64,000 nucleotides of DNA from Acanthosepion lycidas (GCA_963932145.1 OZ010580.1:32495613-32559612), one strand, 5' to 3'; positions 10,325 through 21,989 are shown, counted from the stretch's first letter. Numbers and translations: made by a program. Notes: a model not told the origin generated them from the sequence alone.

Positions 10325-10577
10325 TGTCAGATGTCCAGAAATTGCTGTTGCTTTCTGTCTGAAATACGTCTCGTCTCGCCAAAGACTAGAAGAGCCGTGC
10401 TCTCCCACGTCCACTCACCTGGTTTTTAATGGTAGTGTTGTTCTCTTTTGCAAATAAGTCTGCTGCATAAAAATGGCAGTAGGTGTACGCACACGCGACC
10501 GACTCTCAAAGAATGGTTCGACACGCGAGGCAGTGAATTCGCTTTGCTCCTGGTAAGTCACTGTCACTTCTATTACA
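10325..10577 (-). repeat. Gypsy 3' LTR (left copy)
   Basis: Begins TGTCAGATGTCC and ends CTATTACA on the plus strand (TG...CA termini). I count 20 differences from the right LTR over 253 bp by eye, most of them transitions, so the two have diverged about 8 percent. Confidence 0.93.
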
Positions 10578-11015
10578 CTCCCCCCTGATCATATGATCAC
10601 ATAAGTGACAGTGAGGGGCTGGTCGTTTCACCCTTGCACTCCTTCGCGGTGGTATAACCATGTCTTCCTCCCTGGCTGAACCGTCAGATGTGTCCTGGTC
10701 TGAATCATATTCCGGGGGATCAATAAGGATCAAGTCTACCTCTCGCTTTCAGATGGCGTGTCGCTGCTGCTTGCACTGGAGCTTGGTTCTTGCCATTCAT
10801 GACTCCCTGACGTTGTGTCACCGCCATCATCTGCTGGTAACAATGAAGTGAGCCATGGACGTACATCTCCCAGCGATGACTACCAACTGTGGACTGTTTA
10901 TCCCCGTGATACGATCTTTCACAAACTTTGACGCGCAGCGTCCGTGCAGATTTTTTATCCAAACTGCGTCTCCTTCTTTATACTGAGTCGAAGTCGCCTG
11001 GTTAGGCGAGGGCAC
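10506..11015 (-). pseudogene. Gypsy integrase C-terminal tail
   Basis: On the minus strand, GDAVWIKNLHG followed by ASKFVKDRITGINSPQLVV is the post-integrase DNA-binding module. After a frame change come acidic DSDQD and the basic RRSARVKRPAPHC stretch with HCHLC that closes pol in this group. The last frame passes through the polypurine tract and ends inside the LTR. At least one frameshift separates the two parts. Confidence 0.8.
10578..10586 (-). other. Polypurine tract
   Basis: Minus-strand AGGGGGGAG lies directly against the LTR, where plus-strand DNA synthesis is primed in LTR retrotransposons. Confidence 0.85.
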
Positions 11016-11029
11016 AACGTCAATTCCTT

Positions 11030-11640
11030 TTATTCAAATTTTGTACGAATGCAGCGGATTGGCGGGTGCAGAAGAGGCAGACACATCATCCCTGGGTGTG
11101 ATGTTATACCAATACACGGCCTCCATAACAGAGCAGCTCTTTTTCGCAGCAATCCGTTTGATTGCCCGATGACACCTCTCTACAATACCATTTCCAGATG
11201 GTTTCTACACGCAGCGCGGTCGGAACTGGATGCCCATTCTTCTGTGAATTGTTTGAATTGCTGACTGCGGAATGCAGTGTCATTATCAGCTAGGATCTCC
11301 ACTGGGGCACCACGTTTGAAAAACACTGACTCCAATTGCCGGAAACCTTGTGGGGTCGCAATCGATCAGAGTCAAAAAATGGCGACCGTTTTAGTGTGTG
11401 ATCTCCATTCCCAGATGGCTCCAAGTTTCACGCACACTGAGCTCTCCCTTCTGCCATTGCACAGAAGCTGGATTTATTGACTGACACTGTTCACAACTTC
11501 GAACGACCAATTTCACTGCTGCTATCGACATGGACGGGTTGCTCCTATGTGCAAAATACAGTGTCCGTTTAACTCCAGGGTGCCCACTGTCTCAATGAAT
11601 CTCAGTTAACTGAGCAGGGCTTGGGTTTCCTATGGCAAAA
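11030..11640 (-). pseudogene. Gypsy integrase (zinc finger and catalytic core)
   Basis: Joined from several shifted frames on the minus strand. The HHCC zinc-binding part is seen as LTEIH...GHPG...CEQCQ. The core shows a segment ending in EITH, then ILADNDTAFRSQQF, which carries the second catalytic aspartate, and PSGNGIVERCHRAIKRIA with the catalytic glutamate. The stretch near the first catalytic aspartate is disturbed by stops and apparent loss. The enzyme would join cDNA to host DNA; this copy cannot. Confidence 0.8.
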
Positions 11641-12056
11641 GCACATACTGGCTGAACAGTTTCAAGTTCCTTCACATTGTTGAACCACCTCTGGGGAACT
11701 CTAGTCAGCAAGTCAGCTCGGTTCTGGTCAGATCTAACTAGAGCTATGTCAACCGAAAGAGAAGTTAGAGTTTCAAGTCGTCGCCTTATGAGCATCTCGC
11801 TAGCGGCCTTGGTGTTCAGCCAAGACTTTCCTGTAAGGGTATTAGTCACCCAATGGTACACACAGAGGGAGTCTGTATTCACATGTAATACCGTAGCCTG
11901 CCATTTTAGCGCGAGGTTGATTCCCTTCAGCACAGCATCCAGTTCAGCCACATTGATATGCTGGGTATTTTTTATCGACCGTAGCCAGCATGCATCCTCG
12001 ATGATGGCTCCCTTAGCCTCGAGCGCTACTCCTACAGCCAGCGAACTCGCATCCAT
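11592..12056 (-). pseudogene. Gypsy RNase H domain, open frame
   Basis: The best-preserved domain of the element: 154 codons open. All four acidic positions of the RNase H fold are visible: MDASSLAVG, VAELDAVLKG, NTDSLCVYHW and NRADLLTRVP. It then runs into the start of the integrase zinc finger (AQLTEIH). The domain removes the RNA strand during reverse transcription. It is listed as pseudogene because it is only a slice of a broken pol polyprotein, with stops on both sides. Confidence 0.88.
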
Positions 12057-12157
12057 CCACGTCTAGCTCCTTCGTATTCACGCACCATTCTCCCTGTGCA
12101 GGATCCAGTTAGTGAGCCTGGGCGAGGGTGTCCGTTATTATACATTCCAGGGGAGCA

Positions 12158-12889
12158 TCACAAATTTTGTTGTCCCAGTTTTGTGTTATGGCAGTGGCTT
12201 GACATTGCTCTATTTATAGTTTCATTCTGTGCTAACACAGCCTTGAGCACATCTCGCATTATCAGGGGCGCTACATTCAGGCCGAACCCCAGCCTGGTCA
12301 AACAATATCGCTTCCCTTTAAACATAACTCTTTGATATGGCCACAGGGATTTTTCAACACGGATCTGTAGATATGCTTTCCTGAGGTCCAGAATGGACAC
12401 ATTCGCACCCTGCTGTCTTCAGTCTCGCAGTTTTTCTGCGCAAACATCCGCGGCACCTGTGAATGTTTCAAGGTAGATATTCAGTTCCCGATAGTCCATC
12501 ACAGGACGCACCTTATGCTTGTTGGCCTGCAGCACGGCCATCAGTGGTATCAGTCCCTTGGGTGGGCCAAACTCCTTGTTACTGTACGGCACCAACCAAC
12601 CATTGTCCATCCATGTTTGTAATTCATGCTTGTACTCCTCTCTCATCTCGCTGGATACTGGATATTCAGAGATCCGATTCTGAAGTTTCCCTGGTGCATG
12701 ACCTGCCGACCACTTCCAGGCTGCGACCCAAACTCCCTGCCGTTCATTGAATTTCACACTGAAATCGGCTTTGCGGATACAAATCGCTGCACAAATGGGC
12801 CGTGGTTTTTCAAACTCCACACTTCCATGCTGCATGATGCGAACTCCACCCAGAGTCAAGGAGAGCCGAACATGGTGTGCCATCAACAC
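12158..12889 (-). pseudogene. Gypsy reverse transcriptase, catalytic block deleted
   Basis: Two adjacent frames. The first (12419-12889) holds the fingers: DNGWLVPYSN, GLIPLMAV, KHKVRPVMDYRELN. The second (12158-12400) holds the A motif (SILDLRKAYLQI, catalytic Asp kept) and LTRLGFGLNVAPLIM. The sequence then passes from QNETINRAMSS into unrelated reading, with the YxDD catalytic pair and the thumb missing before the RNase H. This deletion accounts for much of the element's short length. Confidence 0.88.
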
Positions 12890-13025
12890 ACACAGTAATG
12901 ATGGGTAGCACTGAGTTTACTTGCTGTTTGGGGAGTGAACTGGTGCTGAAGTCTCGTCCCCGCTCCATTTTCCGGACAATTTTTGGCCAGATGACCGGTC
13001 TTGTTGCATCAATAGCAACGCGCAT
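12810..13025 (-). pseudogene. Gypsy aspartic protease region
   Basis: The minus-strand frame contains PIITVCVDGTPCSALLDSG, the flap-side strand and the catalytic DSG of retroviral-type aspartic proteases. The frame overlaps the end of gag, and the residues after DSG (WSSHH) look shifted compared with family members. Confidence 0.75.
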
Positions 13026-13630
13026 TAGTTGCCCTTCGCCTCTTCATGCAGTCCCTCGCAAAGTGATTGGGCCCATTACATTCATAGCATGTGACAAGTG
13101 GGCCCATGTCTGAGGATCGAGGAGTCTGGGAGGGCTGCACCGCAGCGATGACTGGTTCCCTCTCTGCTGTCTCGTCCTTTATGATTGCCCGAGCTTGGGC
13201 CAATAGCTTCTCGAGAGACATATCATCCGCCCTGGCTGAGGACCGCAGGAGCCTTTTAACAGGATCAGGAAGCCCCCGCACGAACACGCATGCCATCACA
13301 CTGTCTGGCACTCCTCCAAAAAGGATGGACAGCTTCCGTAGATCGGCCAAATATACATCTACGGTCTCACCCGGACACAATACACGTGCCTCGAATTGTT
13401 CATACGCCGTGAATTTATCAGGGGCAAATGCTGTCATCAATGCTCCCTTGATTCGAGCCACGTCCGATTTCTCTTCCGTAGATAGTTGCTGGTAAACCGT
13501 GAATGCTCCCCTGGTTAAGCGAAGAGGGATGACACGATCAAGCCGCTTCACTCCTGATAGGTCGCACACCTATTCCAACTTCCAGTCCCGTCAAACTCGG
13601 GAATAATTTTAAAATCAAACCGGCCGTCCA
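13009..13630 (-). pseudogene. Gypsy Gag with zinc knuckle
   Basis: The start ATG lies near 13630, close to the right LTR (MDGRFDFKIIPEFDG). A small deletion and a TAG break the next segment, and the frame resumes as VCDLSGVKRLDRVIPLRL. From 13569 it is open for 186 codons: capsid-like helices (VYLADLRKLSILFGG, ACVFVRGLPDPVKRLL) and a CX2CX4HX4C knuckle, CYECNGPNHFARDC. Gag would build the particle and bind RNA. Confidence 0.88.
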
Positions 13631-13647
13631 TATTCACCGAAATAGCT

Positions 13648-13900
13648 TGTCAGATGTCCAGAAATTGCTGTCACTTTCTGTCAGCAATATGTCTTGTCTT
13701 GCCGAAGCCTAGAAGAGCCGTACTCTCCCACGTCCACTCGCCTGGTTTTTAATGGTAGCGTTGTTTTCTTATGCAAATAAGTCTGCTGCATAAAACTGGC
13801 AGTAGGCGTACGCACGCGTGACCGACTCTCAGAGAATGGTTCGACACGCGAGGCAGCGAATTCGCTTTGCTCCTGGTAAGTCACTGTCACTTCTATTACA
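13648..13900 (-). repeat. Gypsy 5' LTR (right copy)
   Basis: Same TGTCAG...ATTACA termini and exact length as the left LTR. On the minus strand it lies upstream of gag and would hold the promoter. It contains ATGCAAAT on the plus strand, an octamer-like site that may be chance. Confidence 0.93.
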
Positions 13901-14620
13901 AATTTATAACTAGCTTAAAAGCTGCCCCATCAAGCTGAATTTAAGCTAGCTCCTGCAGAGGGCTCCTGATTGGGCCTTCATCACAATAAGTAGGGAGGAG
14001 TAGCTGTGATAGGCTATAATAAATTACAGAACTCAAAATTGATCACTGCATTTATGTATTGCATTAATATTTAAGCTTACCTTCTAACAATAATTTTTCT
14101 GCTACCACTTAATTTAAGGACAATTTGATGTATGTAGGTCCTTACTTTTCATACAAACAATTATTTTTATTTTATGGGTGACCTTCACTGGATTTTGCAA
14201 TTAATTTTGATTATTCGTAAATTTAATTCCAAGTTATGAAAAATTGTTATTGTACAAAAAGATTAGTCACAAAAAATCACGTAAAAAAATTGCCAAAAAC
14301 AATCTCAGTAATGAAAACTTGGGAATCCAAAATTTCAGGATAGCAGGTCCAGATCTGACAGAGAATGTTTTTAATTTGCTCATAGTGTAGGCCTGATTCC
14401 AAAATGGTAGAGATATATTGGGCTACGGCCTCTAGGAGTAAAGTTGAAAAGGTGTGACATAATGACACAATGACATTTGCATTTATTATATAGATTATAG
14501 TTTAGATATATGAAAAAAAGGTGTCAGTTTCAACTGTTACTTGGAGGGTATAGGTAAAGATTATTTCTTTTAGTTTATAAAAAAACAAATATCCTGATGT
14601 AATACTGTATTTTATGACTG
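13901..14620. other. Unassigned DNA
   Basis: No coding or repeat family recognised between the Gypsy element and the Helitron end. Confidence 0.4.
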
Positions 14621-15386
14621 ACTAGCAGCATGGCCCAGTGTTGCCTGTGCTTGATTAAAAAATCGTACGACTCATACAGCAATCGCTATCACTTGACTTA
14701 AAATATTTTTGCCCTTCCTTGCCTTTAAAGGAGTGCTCTTTGCTGTGCTGATGTTGTTACATGCCTTACTTCTTGCCTATCTCACATTGCGAATTTTTTC
14801 TAAGCTCTATACCAAACATTAAATCTGTCACGAAAAAAGAACTAAACAAAATGAACACAAAACGATCAGCTTTAAAAAAGGACTCGTAACAGGAAAAACC
14901 AAATGAAAAAAAGAATGTTAACAACAAATAATTTTTCACACCTAACCCAGTTCTGCAGAATCAGAATCAACGTTGAGTTTAAGCAAGCGAATGAGCCAAT
15001 TGGAGTAAAGTGCCATGAAGTTTTAAATTTTCCCCACTTGTGATGAATGCAGCTATCAATTTTTTTTTTGCATGCTAGCATGCTAGTTAACATTCGTGTC
15101 AGTCAGCTGTTGGCTCTCACACTTGCCAACAGAATCTTCCTGCCTATTCATGGCAGCCAGTTATAGGCTCTCACTCTGGCCAGTAGAAAATGGCTGCAAA
15201 CTACATGAAAACTGCTGTAGAAACATGAAAAAATCGATTATTTCCACTATCGATGGGAGTTGGGAAATGCAATGTCACTCTTGGCCTTCCCGCTAACTTG
15301 GAGCATGTGCATGTAAATTTTGAAAATTGCAGCCGTGCATTCGTCATGCACACACACACACACATCCTGCCTTTTATAGATAGAGA
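14621..15386 (-). mobile_element. Non-autonomous Helitron
   Basis: On the minus strand the 5' end is TCTCTATCTATAAAAGGCAG followed by a TG repeat, with A as the base before TC. The 3' end carries a GC-rich imperfect hairpin (CAGGCAACACTGGGCC) and finishes in CTAGT, fitting the CTRRT rule. The interior has no Rep/helicase motif. The base after CTAGT is C on that strand rather than the usual T, so the last boundary is less sure. Same general ends as the element at 34277-34972. Confidence 0.65.
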
Positions 15387-16164
15387 TTGTTATAAAACAT
15401 TGGCAATTTGTTAAATATCTGTTTTTTTTCAATGGGTTGCTTTAAATTACAACTGAAGGAGACAACTAAAAATGAAAGAATTGATTAATCTATTGAATTT
15501 ATTGTTCACATTCTGTTTTATTTAGTAAATGTAACATTATGTGTGTAGAGGATAATAATTTGGGGTTGAGGATTAAGAGATTAAGAAAAAAGAAGTATAT
15601 TCTAAGTAAAAAAAAAAAAAAAAGTCACAGATTGTTGGAAATATATTTATATTTCTGAAATATGATATATTTGATAGGGTCAGTTGAAAAGCTGGATTCA
15701 TCAGTTCCATTTCATTGGAATATAAAGTGATGAATCAGTAACTAGAGAGAAGGTAAGATTTCCTGGTAAAAAAAAAAAAAAAAAAAAAGGAATTTCTCCC
15801 TCCAAAATTCTTCAATGAAAATTTTTGCTATGTAGGGTATGTGTCTGCAGTGCTAAGATAAGGAAATTTTTCTCAATCACTAAACCCTCTCTGTTATTGA
15901 CAAGTAGCTGACAAAATTATTTTCTTACTGGGGTCTATAAAAGTAGCCAATACAGACCACATACAGTGTGCTATTTATTAATACAAGAAAACATTTCTCC
16001 TGGTTAAAAAGACAGTTGATTTGAATTTCACTAAGGAATAGAGGTAGTGTAACTTTGGTATATTTACCTGGAGACAATTGTGGAGATTAACATAGAGACA
16101 CAACTGAGACAGCTTACTATAGGACAATGACCATAGTCACTAAACACCAGCCTGAGCTACATTT
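15387..16164. other. Unassigned, possible LTR upstream of the Gypsy fragment
   Basis: Includes two poly(A) tracts at about 15608 and 15770. The position just before a primer-binding-like site at 16172 suggests an LTR should end near 16168, but I could not find its start or a second copy. Confidence 0.35.
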
Positions 16165-17100
16165 CTAACTATTGTGACGTGGATTCGGAACTCATATAAC
16201 TTATAACTAATGAAGATTCAGGAACTCCTATGAGTTGTAACTGAAGTTACAAGGATTTTGGAAACTCATACAGAGTGAACAAGTATGAAAAAAATTATAC
16301 TTGTTGCTTCAGGAAAAAGGATATGGGTGATGACAAAAATTGGTTTAAAAAAAAATTTTTTTTTCTTGATGTGTAGAAGAAGAAAAAAATTCTTGCAAAT
16401 ATGGAGCAAATTTTATCTTCAATAGTTGAAATTCAACAGCAACAACAACAACAAAATCAACAGTTGCTAGAACTACAAAAACAGCAACAGAAGTTGTTGA
16501 ATATAATTCTGAAGAAAACAAAAAATTCTTTGTCTTTTATACCAGATGCAGTCCAAAATACCATATCAGAATTTGTATACAATCCTGATGAAGGACTGAC
16601 TTTTTCTGTGTATTTTTGTAGATATGAACAAATTCAGTCAGGAGTGCAGCGTCTGGGAAGATAAGTGAAAAACGAGATTGTTGTTGAGGAAAATAGCTCT
16701 GATAGAGTATGAAAAAATACTGCAACTACATATTGCTGAAAAAGCAGGTGAAATCAGGTTTGAAGACATGGTACACATTCTGACAAAAATCTTTAATGGC
16801 AAGAGTTCTCTGTTTAATTCTCATTCGAGGTACATAAATCTGATCAAAAAAGAGGCTAAAAGATTTTATCACGTATGCTGGTATCATCAACAAAGAATGT
16901 GAAAAGTTTAGTATAAAGGAAATGACTCTAGGTATGTTCAAAGGGTTAATTTTCATTCAAGGTTTAACAGCTAAAAAAGATGCTGAAATATGAGCTAAAA
17001 CTGAAAATTGAACAAAACAGTAACATTATACTGCAAGAAACAGTGGCAAACTCTCCAGAAAGAGTGGGGGGGGGGGAGATACTAATACTAATAAAAAATA
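16165..17100 (+). pseudogene. Gypsy 5' part: primer site and gag (family K)
   Basis: TGTGACGTGGATTCGGAAC at about 16174 looks like a primer binding site complementary to a tRNA 3' end. Gag begins at ATG 16401 with a glutamine-rich coil (about 20 Gln in the first 45 residues), then EFVYNPDEGLTFSVYFCRYE. After a stop, further gag follows in another frame: LLRKIALIEYEKILQLHI, ILTKIFNGKSSLFN, FYHVCWYHQQ. These line up with the minus-strand gag at 46761-47333, so both belong to one family. Similarity ends near 17080; no pol follows. Known relatives are the K02A2.6-like Gypsy polyproteins. Confidence 0.8.
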
Positions 17101-18367
17101 AAATATTTATAAAAGTATAAATCTCAAAAATGGGAATGTTCTGGAGTAAATAGTGCACCCCCCAGTGACTATATGAACTAATCCATAACTATAAAAGTTC
17201 CAGGTCAGTGTTAAGAGAAGAAGCTGTTTGGAGTCAGTCATCAGACTAATTAATACAAACATCATGGTAAGTAGCTCAAAAATAACTTGTATCATAACTG
17301 CTACAAAACATGTTATAACAAATACAAAATGCAATAAAACTAAGACATTAATTAGAAAAACTTTTAATTGCTCTTATGTATAAAATATATTATGGACACT
17401 ATTTTCTTAAGAAAAAGAATTTTGATGACTGATGAATTGTTTTCATGAGAATTGTTTTCAACTTTTAAAAAATTTTAATTAGAATAATTTATAAACTTTT
17501 TAATCTTTTAAAATTCTATATTAATTTGCAGCAATCAATTCATATTGTTATTAAATTAAGACTATTTACTGAGCATAAATATAAAAGCTTACAATTCAAT
17601 GACCCCAATATTTTAAAAAGAATTTTGAATTAATTTTATGTGTATAAATGTGTTGGTTTTTGTAAATATGGTTGTCCAAATGCAACATTCTCAGAAAATA
17701 AGAGTGGTAACTAATAAAGTTAAAATTTATTGGTAATTTCTTCATCAAGTGTCTTCATAAGTTAGACTATAAAGCCAAAATACCTAAAATTCAATAAAAT
17801 ATTAGATTACTTAGAAAATTTTTCTAAATTTTCAAGTATTACTGGGCAGTTAAAAAAATAAATATAAAAAAGGTGCTCATGTTATATTCATCAAAGAATT
17901 GTTACAGTTATATCCACTTTAGAAAAAAAATTACAAATCTAAGTCTATCAAGAAATTTGTCAACACCTCATAAAATTACCCACCTCCATGTTAAAAAAAC
18001 GCTTTTCTGTGATATTTGAAACCAAATGGGAGTAATATTTGTTTCAAATCTGATTAATTAAACTTTAAATCAGCTAATCTTCCTGAAAAAAATTTCAGAA
18101 AAATATTTATTTTTTACAGATTTTTAATGTAGAGAATTATGTTGTGTTGTCAGCTTTGTCAATATGGACAATTTTAGCATTTTTACTGATAACAAAAGAA
18201 AAAAAAATCACTCCAATCAACTTAAATTCATTTTGAAATACAGCAAAGTATTTTGCTTTTTCAAAATATTAAATTTATCAATTTGAAATTGAAACTAAAA
18301 TAAAGGCTTTAAGAAAGATTTTTCATTTTAAAAAATGAATTTTAAACTTTAGGTATCGCTTTTTTTG
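17101..18367. other. AT-rich DNA, nothing assigned
   Basis: Long A/T tracts with no open frame of note and no repeat I recognise. Confidence 0.4.
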
Positions 18368-18371
18368 TGTG

Positions 18372-18424
<53 letters not shown>
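18368..18424. repeat. (TA)n microsatellite
   Basis: About 46 bp of pure TA flanked by TG repeats. Confidence 0.95.
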
Positions 18425-18426
<2 letters not shown>

Positions 18427-19080
18427 TGTATAAAACTTTTCAGATTGCACAGCTACTACAATCTGCAATCTGATCCTTAGCAGGGGCTTAGAGAGTGATA
18501 CTTTATTCAGTGACAGAAATGACAATCCACACATAACTAATCCTAATATTTTTATGAGTATTCTGCTTGTTCCCATGCACAGAACACAATATGGACACAC
18601 ACACACATATTTATATTTGTTGCACTTTTTTATTGTGCACAGATACTACACTCTGATCCTAGATGAAGAGCAACATTTTGATACAAGACAGAGGGAACAA
18701 ACATTCTGATCATAAGCAGAAATGCTGATTCATATATAAATTGATCATTTTTTGATGGGTAATATGCTAGTAAACATATAAAATGCATGATTTAAAGAAA
18801 AAAAATTGTCCAACAGGTAAATCTACAAATAAAAAAAGTATTTATAGTGGCTACAAAAATCATCAAATTGTATTCAGATGTTTTGAGAAAAAAACTAGTG
18901 AAAAAAAAATCAAAAAATATTAACAAAAGTGTTTTGTTTACCATTCAAATACTGATTATCTACAAATGTTTCTTTTCATAATTTTTTTGTTTTTGCTATA
19001 TTTTGTTTTTCAGATTACTTTTTTTTTCTTTGACCAACATAATGTTGGTGTATTCCAGTGTACTATCAACATAGTAGAAA
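18425..19080. other. Unassigned, with a weak duplicated segment
   Basis: 18440-18500 and 18635-18700 share TTGCACAG...CTACTACA and CTGATCCT(T)AG in the same order, an old partial duplication about 200 bp apart. No coding signal. Confidence 0.4.
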
Positions 19081-19389
19081 GGTAAAGTATTCATGCAATA
19101 TGCTTTGCAGTCAAGGGCTTTAAATCCCACTCTTAATCACAATTGCAGTCAGATTCATTTCCCCATTATGAATGGATGAATTGAAACAGTCAACACTACA
19201 AAAACATTGTCCTTCAAACAACTTTTCAACATACAGGAATAAACTGTTAAAAAGCATCCAGTTGGTTAATGTTTGGTTAATAAACATGGTTGATGCTGTT
19301 AACAATAATAATAATAATAATAATAATGATAATAATAATAATGATGATGATGGCGGTGGCTGGTTAATCATTTTTCCAAGAACACCTGT

Positions 19390-19790
19390 TTGCTAGGGTG
19401 GTAAGTTAGTCCCTGTTGCAGATACATGCTCTGGCACATATGTGTTTCTTGAATACCCACAGAACCAACCTGTGGTTTATACTGCAACTATGCTGAGCAA
19501 ACTTTAGTCACAATTCCTGGAAGAGAGCATAAGATCTGGCATGTTGAAAACAAGGCCAGTGTACTCAAGTCATGATGACTTGTGATTTTATGCTAACACC
19601 ACCATCAATGGCTTCCAAACAGTTTCAATCACAAGATTTGGATTTATTCAGGGTATGGTTTTCAGATACTTTTCAATTGTGCCACATGCTGAGACCATCT
19701 CCCCAGATGGATAAACATCAAGAAGTTAACTTCCAAATAAATCAAGCTTGGTGAGATTCACACACTGATCTCAGAGTCAGAAAATGAACA
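19390..19790. repeat. Dispersed repeat R, copy 1
   Basis: Shares with 21990-22390, in the same order and strand, CCCTGTTGCAGA, CCAACCTGTGGTTTATACT, CAACTATGCTGAGCA, GATGACTTGTGATTTTA and CATCAAGA. No frame is maintained, so coding origin is uncertain. An (AAT)n run lies just upstream at 19303-19352. Confidence 0.7.
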
Positions 19791-19883
19791 TTCTATTTAG
19801 TAATGAATGCATCCATATGATTCTGTTCATAGTGTGATATTTATTGACGTTTAAATGGATATCAAATAGTAACTATCTACAAG

Positions 19884-20642
19884 TACAGGGTGCGATGGAT
19901 AAATAGTCGTCTAAAAAACACAAAAAATAAAACTGACAACTCCTTTTTAACTGATATATCTACCAAAATTACACAAAAATATCTTGAAATACTAAAGAGT
20001 AAATTTATTCAATATAATCACCACTGGCTTCAAACAACTTCAGAATCTCCTGCAACTCTTCTGGACCATCCCCTTGTTTAAGTTGGTGAATACTGCCATA
20101 ATTCTTGCCTTCAGTTTATCTTTGAGGTGACAAGGAGTTTTGTTGGTTTCTTGTTCATCTACACCTCACACATAATAATCTAGGGGATTGCAGTCTGGGG
20201 AGTTAGGTGTTCAGATGTAAGGGGTGATGTGGTTGCAGAAATTGTCTGACAGCCATAATTATATTCTCTTGCTTCTGTGGCATGATGCAGTGTCATGTTG
20301 AGTCTAAGGCCCTGTGGAAGGATAAATAGAAGCATAACTGCAAACTCCTTCGTAATCACCATTAGACTCATCCAACTCTTTCCAAATCCTCTGCGCTGTC
20401 CTTAGATTGACAGGCAAACACTCTGAACTGCTCGTATTGGAGCTTCCAGCATGAATGCCAAGCAGTACAGCATGCCGTTTCTAAATTTCTGGTGGAGTGA
20501 ATTGTATCATGGTGATCTTTTTCTCACTGATGGTGCCTAACTGACTTTACTATACTGTGTAGCTGACAAAATCATAGACAAACAATGCGTATGTGCAAAA
20601 TTAAAAATATAAAATGGCACAATTTACCCATTACACCTTGTA
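19884..20642 (-). mobile_element. Mariner-like element, DD37D type, internally deleted
   Basis: Terminal inverted repeats TACAGGGTGCGATGGATAAA (left) and the complement of TTTACCCATTACACCTTGTA (right). On the minus strand the end of a transposase is readable as NPLDYYV followed by NKTPCHLKDKLKARI, with frameshifts. At 759 bp it is about half the usual 1.3 kb. The relative at 51466-52334 preserves enough of the region before the last Asp to count about 37 residues after the second catalytic position, hence DD37D (maT-like). Confidence 0.8.
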
Positions 20643-21086
20643 TGTCTTTCAGAGTTAATTTAATTCTGTATGCTTTAAAATAATTCATATTTCATTACTT
20701 AAAAATAGCAATTCCAGAGGAGTTGCAAAAAGTAAGTTTTTACTTTATGGATGTTGAGCTACTAACCTACATGTCAAATGTTGATGATCTGAGACCTTTC
20801 TAACAACATCATTATGAAAAAAAGGAAAAAGTACAAATTCAACCAGTTCATTTCAACCTCATCATACAAATATCACACACTGAGTCTATTTTCATGAATC
20901 TATTTGTGATAAGAGCCATTGGCAGATATTTTTTTTAAATTGTCGCACTGTAAAAATATACTTTCATTTTGTATTTCTTGAAAAAATTTATTACCTTATT
21001 TTGTTTCAATGTTAACTTTTTAATCCTTGATGAAAATTATTTAGACATTTTTGTCACTTTTCTTCACTCAACACTTTTTAATGAGT

Positions 21087-21143
<57 letters not shown>

Positions 21144-21352
21144 GCACACACACACACAAGGAGAGAGATTTTAATGAATAACTAACTTGTATAAATACAA
21201 ACATTGCTGCTCAAATACACCCAATTCAAATATGTGTCTGCGTGTTGCTCATTAAAATCACTTGCAAAATATATGAGTATATGTACAGAGTGTGCCTTTA
21301 TATTTAAAATGAGTGTGATACTCACTGGGCATATCATATCTGTGATTTTGTG
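20643..21352. other. Unassigned, with (TA)n(CA)n at 21089-21160
   Basis: The microsatellite is a TA run of about 50 bp followed by CA repeats. The rest has no assignable content. Confidence 0.5.
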
Positions 21353-21640
21353 CTAAAAGACATATTTAGTGAAGATAGATAGATAGATATATATACACAC
21401 AAGTGTGTAAATGGCCACAAGATGATATGTAGTTGGACACAAGATTAGGTCAGTGTTGGTTCTGAGGGTGCAGGACTTGAAGACATGGACATGGGAGGTG
21501 AGAGTCTTGCTGAGAGGCCATGTCTTAGCATCATATGGTAGCACAGAGAGGACAGTGGTGTTGTAGACTTGTTGTATAGCATCCTGATTTATTCAATTGC
21601 ATCATTGACCATCTTATGGATACAGTGGGTAACCATTTCC
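21353..21640 (-). pseudogene. LINE reverse-transcriptase C-terminal fragment (family C)
   Basis: Minus strand reads VYNTTVLSVLPYDAKTWPLS, the conserved segment downstream of the LINE palm (family consensus has VLLYGSETW-like residues), then runs out after SKTLTSHVHVFKSC. It differs from families A and B of this window. Confidence 0.6.
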
Positions 21641-21989
21641 CTGATATTTCAGATTGGTGAAGTTATTTATGTATAAAAACTTATTTTCCTTTTTTTTCTT
21701 CTTAGAAAGAAAATTATTTTTATGACATAAGTTTTTTTAAATAATTCTACAAATTATATAAGATTAAATTGTAAGAATAAATTTTGAAATTGTTCAGTTA
21801 TACATAATTCATGTATAATACAGAGGTTACATATTAATAGAATAATGATTTTTCTTTTTAAGTCTTGGTATTTTTATTAAATTTTAATATTAACATTGAT
21901 TTATACACAGAGTTAATTTATTAAGAGGTTTCCAATTATTTATAACTTAAGCATTTTATAATGGCCGGCTACTCTCTTTTAATGAGCAT
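21641..21989. other. AT-rich DNA, nothing assigned
   Basis: No signal recognised. Confidence 0.4.

Larger units (their letters stand above)
10325..13900 (-). mobile_element. Ty3/Gypsy LTR retrotransposon, defective
   Basis: A 3576-bp element flanked by two direct 253-bp LTRs. On the minus strand the order is LTR, gag with zinc knuckle, aspartic protease, reverse transcriptase, RNase H, integrase, polypurine tract, LTR, the Ty3/Gypsy order. Flanks AGTTT (left) and AATTT (right) could be a mutated 5-bp target duplication. Relatives are usually about 1 kb longer: the reverse transcriptase lacks its catalytic YxDD block and several frameshifts and stops interrupt pol. GC content is visibly higher than in the surrounding DNA, with CpG sites preserved, suggesting a later arrival than most of the neighbours. 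Confidence 0.93.

Noticed and set aside
11677..12066. 129-codon plus-strand frame
   Set aside because: Shadow of the minus-strand RNase H frame of the Gypsy element; same for 13091-13495 against gag.
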